DNA of 64,000 nucleotides, taken from Coprinellus micaceus (taxonomy: Eukaryota; Basidiomycota; Agaricomycetes; Agaricales; Psathyrellaceae). Below, one piece after another: positions 57,508 through 64,000 of this stretch. The stretch covers positions 1,860,001 to 1,924,000 of the forward strand of contig OX596339.1 of the NCBI GenBank assembly GCA_951394405.1. The letters run 5' to 3'. The translations under genes were made by a program, and so were the position numbers. Numbering within the stretch: the first letter of the stretch is position 1; each line of letters opens with the position of its first letter. The notes beneath the pieces were generated by a model. It was not told where the DNA came from. It worked only from the letters and a program-made list of their open reading frames with translations, and searched no databases.

Positions 57508-58561
57508 GGAGCCAGTCCCAGCCAGGGCTTGAGCTGATCCAACCAGCCACAACCGCTCGGAGAAACCCTCAGCCTCCCATGCGAATGTTGGACACTTTTA
57601 GCCACCCACAGCCACCCACAACCGCCCATAGTGATCTGTAAACGTTGCATAGACCACCATTTCTTCATGAATGAATTTTTGAAAAGTGAGCTACATCTGT
57701 GAATTGGGTGACTGTCATATTATGCCTGTCAAAACAACCAGTGCCAGGCCACCGAGCCTCGGAAAGACAAAGTCCCTCGACTTGGCGCGTGAACACGTCC
57801 TTTACATGGCGTACCCTTCTTGAACCCGCCCTTCCACCTTCCCGCCCACCAACAGCCTTCACTCCGGCCTCGTTTGAGTGCACTAAGCTCGTCCACTCCG
57901 CTCTCGAGTTCTCACTGGCCCTCTCGTCATCGTAACTCACCGTGCGGCCTCGGGCTTGGCGTTGGCTTGGTACTCAGGGCGTTGGGTGCTGCAAGGCGGG
58001 TAAGTACATTGTCTCATCCCCGCCATAGGCTAACAAGCTCTCACTCACTCACCCTTAGGCTTCTACAGAGTCGTCTACTCAGGGAGACCTAATCTCATAA
58101 CAGCGGGCACCTAGATTGCAGTGTGCGGCCACCAGCACCTTTCTACTTGGCGGGTCAATGGCGGGTGTGCCAGATTGCCAGTGAGTCATCGTTTTCTCGC
58201 CATCGACCCTCATGACTCATGTCTTCTGTCTCTATGGTCTGGTCCACTCGTCAACCCGCCACATACTCGTCGTACCCTACCTCCCAGCAAAGGTACGCAC
58301 TTCTCATCGTCGTCGTTGCACGTACCAGCGCTGACTTGTATTTCTTTTGTATTCACGCGGCGTCGGCGGTACTAGGGATTGTATGATACGTGCTACTAGT
58401 AGTAGAATGTGTATTATAGCATTAACAATGTGTTTTCATTTGGTCTATCTACGAGTGGCTACGAGCGGCTAACAGTCGCCGAAAGTGTCCAAGATCGCCC
58501 CTGAGAACCAATGGGAAAGTCTCCCAGCGAACCGATTGATTGTCTGGCTGAGATTGGCTGT

Positions 58562-58601
58562 GAGTTTTTCTGGGCACCCGGCACTTTCACTGGGGGTGAC
58601 C
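58562..58601 (-). repeat. Right inverted repeat of element 2 (core)
   Basis: Inverted partner of 57468-57507. It lies only 132 bp downstream of the stop codon of the acidic CaaX-protein gene. Confidence 0.85.
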
Positions 58602-58733
58602 TTCGACGTGCAATACTCGGTAGGCGGGTTCAATCGTGTAATCGTTATAGTCATAAGGATAGGAGTGAATGTAAAGAAATGGAAGGAACAACTTCGGGAG
58701 ATAAGGATGAAGCGCACAAATAAACGATTGCGG

Positions 58734-61700
58734 TTACATGATAGTGCACCACCTCTTTTTGCTGGGTGATGCGCTGTTCTGTCCCATCTCATGGGAGGGG
58801 ACATTAAGGTTCTCTGTCGCGATCGGAGGGAGCACTGGAGCCGAGTCAATGGGGGAGGAGAACCCCTGGGAAGGGATGAACTGACCAGAAGCGGTTTCCA
58901 ATGATGGTCGACTATCATGAGAACCCTTGCGGGGGCTGAACCACCCGCCTGGGAGAAGTTTAGAAGTGGATGAGTTTGACTCCAACCTTGCACGAGGAGG
59001 AGTCTCGGGGGGAACCAGGCTTTCCGTGGCCGGCGCGATCGTGGGCTCTCTGGAGTGATCATTAGTACATAGTCAAAACGATACGAATCATGGATGCTTA
59101 CGTTGCGGGCGCGTTCCGGAGAACAGCTGGGGTAGTATTGGCATCTTCCGCTTCCACAAGTTCGGGTGTTGAGGTCTGCTCACCAGATTTCGGTACTTGG
59201 ATTTCGGCGGATTCTGCGAGATGAGGTTAGTACACCTGGACCCACAAGCGGATCACCATCACTCACGAATTGCCTCCTTGCCGTCTTCGACAGCCTTGAC
59301 ACCATTCCAGAACGACTCCGCTGCGACAGGTGCCTGAGCAGCGGGCTCTTCGAGAGGAAGAGACTTCTCGACGGGCTGCGGGGTCTTGGGTAGGGGACTG
59401 CCTTGACGGCTAACCGAGTAGGATGGTACCCAGGATGAACTTGCAAGGGGAACGGGGGCAATCAGCGGGACTGGTGCTGTGATGCTGTCCACCGGGCCCT
59501 GGGCTTCCTCCACGGCAAGGACAGCAGGTGCCTCTGCTTCTTTTGAAGAAACGTTGGCAATAGGCTGAATGGTTTCCTCAACAGCTGCTGTTTGGAGGAA
59601 ACAGTCAGTTGCGGTTGCATTGTCGCTATCGAATCAAGGGTCGAACCAACGCTATCGGACATACCTTCAATGGGAGCCTCGACAGGGACCTCCGACTGTT
59701 CGGGGGCAGCGTCCTTGGCCACTTTCTCTTCTTCAGGTGCCTCCTTTGAGAGGGGTTCTGCGGGAACGTCGTCGTCCAAAGCAACCCTGGATTGAAGGGG
59801 GCTTCCTTGGGAGTGAACGGAGTAGGAAGGAGTCCATGGCCTTGGTGGGGGTAACTCGGATGGCTGTTGAGTTTATCACAGTTAGAAAACTCGCCGTGAG
59901 TGATGTAAATTTTTGTACCTTGGAGTCGTCGGCAGCAAGGGAAGCTGCCGCTTCTTCTGGCTGCTCCTCTATGGGCACCTCCGCCTCTGCAACGGAACCG
60001 CCGACGGTGGTCACGGTGAACGAAGGGGAGAAAGGCGACTTGGGTCGTTCGAGAGCCTGCGGGACAGGAGCAACCTCCTTATCCTAGGAGTAAGGTCGGT
60101 CAATCGAGGCAAGTGCAACGCATCCGCGAAATAGCTTACCTGAACAGGCTCGAGATCTTGAACAACAACTGTTGGCGTGATCGGCTCGACAGGGGAATCT
60201 GTGCTCTCGGTGGAGGCGGCAGTATGCGCAATCGTGGAAACAACCTCTTGCTTAGGCTCAGACTCTTGCGACGCCTCGGTAGGCGAGTGGGGTTCAGCAG
60301 CAGCGTCGATGATCGATTCGGCGGCTTTCTCCTCAATGGGCACAACCTTCCTAACATCCTCGACCATCTCCTTAGGCTGGGCATTGTCAACCTCGACAAC
60401 CTTCTCCACCTCTGTAACGGGGGTCTCCCCTTGGGAAGAAACGTCCTCTTCAATCTTGGCGAGCTCCTCAACCTCTTGAGGAGCGGCCACCGAAATGGGC
60501 TCAACATGAACCTCCTTGACCTCCTCGGCCAAGACGACGGGCTTCAGTTCTCCCTGGTTCGGAGCGGCAACAACGGGATGCTCGACGGCGGGTTGAGCGG
60601 GCTCCTCAACTCCATGGACCGCCTCCTCGACAATGGGCTCGTCGTGAGCAGCCTCGACCACAGGCACTTCGACAGTGGCTTCGACGATGGCCTCTTCCAC
60701 TGCTTCACCCGGGGAAGCCGCTTTGGGCTTGACCTCCTTAACGACAGACTGCTCAATCGCGGCAGGTTCCTTGATTTCCTCAGCAACGACGGGGGGCTCA
60801 GAGGCCGCCTCAACGTGTTCTTGGGCTGTGGCTTCCTCGACAAGTGAGACAGGCTCGGGTTTGATCTCCTCAACTGCGGGAGTGATTTCAGGTTCGGTCT
60901 CCTTCACCTCTTCGGCGATTGGCGAGACCTCAGGTTCGGCTTTCTTGGACATTTCGGCTGCAGGCTCCTCCGCTTTCTTGACTTCCTCAAGGGCTGCATC
61001 AATCTCATCGGCGACTTCTTCGACCTTGACGTCCTCAAGGGCGGCATCGAGTTGCTCAGCGATTGGCTCGTTCTCCTCAACGAGTCCTTCTCCGTGCGCA
61101 GGTGAAGCGATAGGCTCAACGACGCCGGTCGGGACCTCGAGTTTCTCCGCTGTGGCAGCGACGATGACTTGGGGCTCGACCTCCTTGACGGGTTCGAGAA
61201 TCTCGGGTATGGCAGCTTTGGTATCTTCGAGAAGGGCCGGGGTGGACACAGGTTCAACGAGACCGGCTTTGACATCGGCGGGAACCTCAATCTTCCTCTG
61301 TGCCGAAGTGGACTCGACTTCATCAACCTTGTCGCAAGTTACCTCAACATCCTTAGGCTCTTCAGTGATGGGTGCAGAGGCGGCCTCGACTGGATGTTCC
61401 TCCTTGGGGGTTTCGACAGGGGGAGCGGGGTCTTCAGCACTAATAGCCTCCTCGACGGCAAGAACAGGTTCTTCGGTACCAACTTCAGCCTCGGTGGTTC
61501 GTTCAATGGCGGAGAATTCCTCAACGGGTGCCTCTAGCTTGGGAGTCTCCTCAACCTTGACATCCTCTTCTGTTTGCACGGGTTCCTCGATCTTAACATC
61601 TTCGACGACCTTGGGAGTTTCTTCGAGCTCAGCTTCCTCACCCTGATTGGGCTCCTCAACTTTGATCTCCCCCTCAGCCTTGACCGGCTCCTCGACCTCG

Positions 61701-63864
61701 ACCCCCTCCGCGACGTGGACGGGCTCCTCAGCCGCCTCGACCTTGGGTCCCTCCTCAGTCTTGATGAGCTCCTCGACCGTGGTGTCTTCCTCGACGATGG
61801 GTGCCTCTTCAACCTTCACAGTCTCTTTAACGTCCGCAACCTTGGGCTCCTCCTCATTATTGGCGGGCTGTTCGATCTTCGGGACTTCTTCAGCAACAGG
61901 CTCGACCTCAGGGACCTCCTCAACCACAGGGGCTGGCTCCTCGGCGACGGGCTCGGCCTTAAGCGCCACTTCCATGTCAGGAGTATCCTCTACAACAGCT
62001 TCGACGTTGGAGGCCTCCTCAATCGCAGGTTCCACGACAGCTGCCTCGGCCTTTGGCGCGTTCTCGACAGCGAGTTCCACCTTGGGGACCTGCTCCACAA
62101 TTGGGGTAGGCTCTTCGGCAGCGGCCTCGACCGTGGGTTTGTCCTCTGAGATGGCAGGCGTGGGCTCAGCAACGGTTTCTTCCACCTGGACCTCGATGGG
62201 CTCTTGTTTGGTTTCCTTGACTCCCTCTTCCTCCGCCGGCACAACCTCCTCCTTGACAGCATCGCACACCTCTTCGACAAGAGCGGGGGTCTCAGCGGTG
62301 GGCTCCCTGACAAGTACTGAGGGGTGCTCCTTGACGGAAACAGGCCCCTCCTTGGCCTCTTCAACGGGGGTTGGGACGGCGGGAACTTCGATCTGTGCTC
62401 CATCAAGTTCTGTCTTCATCGCCGCAGCGTCTTTCGGTGCGTGCTTCTGACGCAAACGCTTGGCCCTCTTCTTCTCGGCCTTGGTACGTGCGCGGGGCGC
62501 GTCACCATCTTCGAGACCAGGAGTCGATGCCCGAGTACCAGCATCAGAATAAGTCTCAGAGACTAGAAGAACCTAAGGATGAGTAGGCTGCAAGAAAACA
62601 GAGTTTACGCACCAGGTGTCCCTGGAACGCTCTCTTCACCGGCGACAGAAACTGCCCGCGTGACGGAGACGGGGGAGACGGGGGAGACGGGGGAAGCGAA
62701 AGTCATCTCGGACTCGATGGGGATTTCTGGTCCTTCTTCGTTGGCCTTGTCGGCTTGGTTGCTGCTTAGGTCGTCGAGGGATTCCGAAAGAGTGACGCCT
62801 TCGACTAGTTTTATAGCGTCAAGTTGGATGGTGAGGGGGACTGTGGCTGGAGGTTTCCCTGTGGCCTGCTGGGCGGCAGATGTCGATTCCTGCGTCGGAG
62901 ATAATGCGATTTCTTGGGCAGTGTCTCCTATTTGGGTGCTGGCGTCAGGAGTGGGCGTGGTGGTGACAGTGTCTTTGCTCTCACCCTGTCGATGTGGGTA
63001 AATATCAAGTCATGTCCAAGGGACTCGAACGTACCTCTGTCTCTGTGGGCTCAAATTGCTTGCCTGTTACTTCCTCCTCCTGCGGTACGAAGGTATTAGA
63101 ATGGCATCCATAATGATTTTAGGTTCTCTCCCACTTCTTTGGTATCTTGTACGCCTACGACGTCTTGGGCTTCGATCTTTTGATACTTCAATTACGCTGA
63201 TAGATGGCGAAAGGGAACTGACTTACGGTGCTGGGTGTGGTCGAAGCAATTGCAGCTGCTTCCTTGGTATCTTCGCGTGGTTCTTCGCTCTCAATCTTCC
63301 CCCCAGCGTCAGAGGGGCATGTAAGTGTAGTGAGAGAGAGGAACTGACCGGCGTTGAATCCGTTGAATTCGACTCTGTCACCTGAGCAACCGAGTGGAAC
63401 GGTTCGGCAAAACGATCTCCAAAAAAACTTTTGATTTGAGCCACACGCACCTGCACGGTCTCGCTGGCGAAATCTGGGTGCTTGGGATGAACAAGTGCTG
63501 TTTCTCTAGATCCGTCGCTCTCGACGGCTGTCTCTGGTTTGTCATCCACAGCCCCGGGGACGCGTTCGACGCCGTCCAGAGGCTCAACCTACTCCCAGAA
63601 GTCTGTTGAATTCGAGGGGACGACCGTGGGCGAGCATATGGTGCGCACCTTGGCGGGGATGTTCACCACCTCTTCTGCACCCGCTACCTTCGCCTCCTGG
63701 GCTGCTACCGTGTCAGCCATGGTCGTCGGGTGCGCCTTCACCGACCCGGGTTGAGTGTCATGCTCGAGGGACTGAGAGGCGATGGTGGTCCCGCTGTCGC
63801 TCGTTATCGGCAGCCCGCCAGAGTCGACGGCTTCGTGGGGGGGAGTATCGGAAGAAACCGACAT
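58734..63864 (-). CDS. Large acidic low-complexity protein with C-terminal CaaX box
   Basis: Exons 63864-63649, 63588-63349, 63295-63227, 63176-63135, 63079-63035, 62985-62613, 62562-60140, 60083-59919, 59863-59665, 59587-59267, 59213-59102 and 59049-58734 give 1,506 residues. I do not recognise a catalytic domain. A short basic patch (RTKAEKKRAKRLRQKH, early in exon 7) is followed by about 750 residues built almost only of Glu, Val, Pro and Ala in irregular units such as VEEPAPVVEEVPEVEPVAEE. Downstream are two copies of a motif W-V/T-P-S-Y-S-V-x-x-Q-G-S-P. The protein ends SPSKKRWCTIM: a basic stretch plus Cys-Thr-Ile-Met, a CaaX box expected to be farnesylated. It is probably an extended scaffold attached to a membrane by its C-terminus; the function is unknown. 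Small exons 3-5 are less certain than the rest. Confidence 0.8.
60140..62400. repeat. Low-complexity Glu/Val/Pro coding repeats
   Basis: Imperfect codon-level repeats of GAG/GAA, GTC, CCC and GCC triplets inside exon 7 of the CaaX-protein gene. They create long false open frames on the plus strand. Repeat copy number is likely to vary between strains. Confidence 0.8.
62666..62693 (-). repeat. 9-bp tandem repeat encoding Ser-Pro-Val
   Basis: Three copies of a 9-nt unit (GGAGACGGG on the plus strand) encode SPVSPVSPV on the minus strand within exon 6. Confidence 0.75.
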
Positions 63865-64000
63865 GATGGCAGGAGAATGATGGGAGACCGGCTAGGTCAA
63901 GAACGAATTGACGCTGGAATAGAAATAAGGCCTTTCAAAGGACCCACCGCTCCGTACAAGGCTGGGGGATGAGAAGGTGTCCTCTGTCGTGGCTCACAGA
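63865..64000. promoter_or_regulatory. Upstream flank of the CaaX-protein gene
   Basis: 136 bp before the start at 63864 (-), cut by the window end. No motif recognised. Confidence 0.3.

Larger units (their letters stand above)
57468..58601. mobile_element. 1.13-kb inverted-repeat (foldback) element 2
   Basis: Left end GGTGACCCCCAGTGAATG and right end (reverse complement) GGTCACCCCCAGTGAAAG begin inverted repeats that agree at 37 of the first 40 positions. Weaker similarity, with the shared core AAGTGTCCAA, extends inward to about 57615 and 58460. The middle has no transposase-like frame, so if mobile it is non-autonomous. No target-site duplication was recognised. Confidence 0.6.

Noticed and set aside
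60113..62450. Long plus-strand open frames (up to 323 codons) across the low-complexity region
   Set aside because: They are antisense shadows of the Glu/Val/Pro codon repeats; composition is Ser/Thr or Leu/Asn-rich with no domain, and the minus-strand frame is supported by splice sites at both ends.

Overview
The window looks like nuclear DNA of a mushroom-forming basidiomycete (Agaricomycete type). Nearly every gene is cut by many short introns of about 45-65 nt with GT...AG ends and CTNA-like branch sites. The genes are ordinary eukaryotic ones such as RNA polymerase II, TFIIH, splicing, dolichol and lysine-synthesis genes. There is also a basidiomycete-type sesquiterpene synthase and an expanded family of TKL-like kinase folds. 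The gene models below were built by hand, by joining exons so that reading frame, splice signals and protein-family alignment agree. In every model the exon lengths sum to a whole number of codons.

Layout. 0.65-3.0 kb: a head-to-head pair, SWD2/WDR82 (-) and RPB5 (+). 3.0-5.8 kb: no gene seen. 5.8-7.1 kb: a sesquiterpene synthase (+). 7.9-11.6 kb (-): one continuous reading frame that joins a cystathionine beta-lyase (STR3 type) to a mevalonate kinase (ERG12 type), the most unusual gene model here. 11.9-14.3 kb (+): the SWR1-complex zinc-finger protein VPS71/ZNHIT1, then homocitrate synthase. 15.2-21.5 kb (-): a 20-exon GAF-domain hybrid histidine kinase. 22.2-25.3 kb (-): dolichol kinase SEC59 with a long N-terminal extension. 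25.8-27.5 kb (+): uracil-DNA glycosylase. 28.5-29.6 kb (-): a bZIP-like regulator. 30.1-33.5 kb (-): the TFIIH helicase SSL2/XPB, head to head with the branch-point binding protein MSL5/SF1 (33.7-35.5 kb, +). 35.8-37.9 kb (-): an RCM1/NSUN5 rRNA methyltransferase. 38.4-40.1 kb (+): a type I DnaJ. 40.5-41.9 kb (+): a secreted ThuA-domain protein. 42.1-42.5 kb (-): a complex I 12 kDa subunit. 42.9-44.1 kb (+): a peroxisomal enoyl-CoA hydratase/isomerase.

From 44.6 to 55.1 kb the conserved gene order stops. In its place is a same-strand array of four intact, multi-exon paralogues of a protein-kinase fold plus one fragment. All four intact copies have lost the catalytic Asp and the metal-binding Asn of the catalytic loop, and two have also lost the DFG Asp. 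They share intron positions, all in phase 0, and several identical exon lengths, so this is a tandemly grown pseudokinase family. The array is followed by 3.6 kb without a convincing gene, which contains two inverted-repeat (foldback/MITE-like) elements. The window closes with a 1,506-codon, Glu/Val/Pro-rich low-complexity protein (58.7-63.9 kb, -) that ends in a CaaX prenylation box.

Theme. Isoprenoid metabolism recurs: mevalonate kinase makes the precursors, the terpene synthase and dolichol kinase use products of the same pathway, and the last gene encodes a probable prenyl acceptor. Apart from the terpene synthase/mevalonate kinase adjacency this is probably coincidence. All functions are inferred from sequence; no expression data or database search was available.
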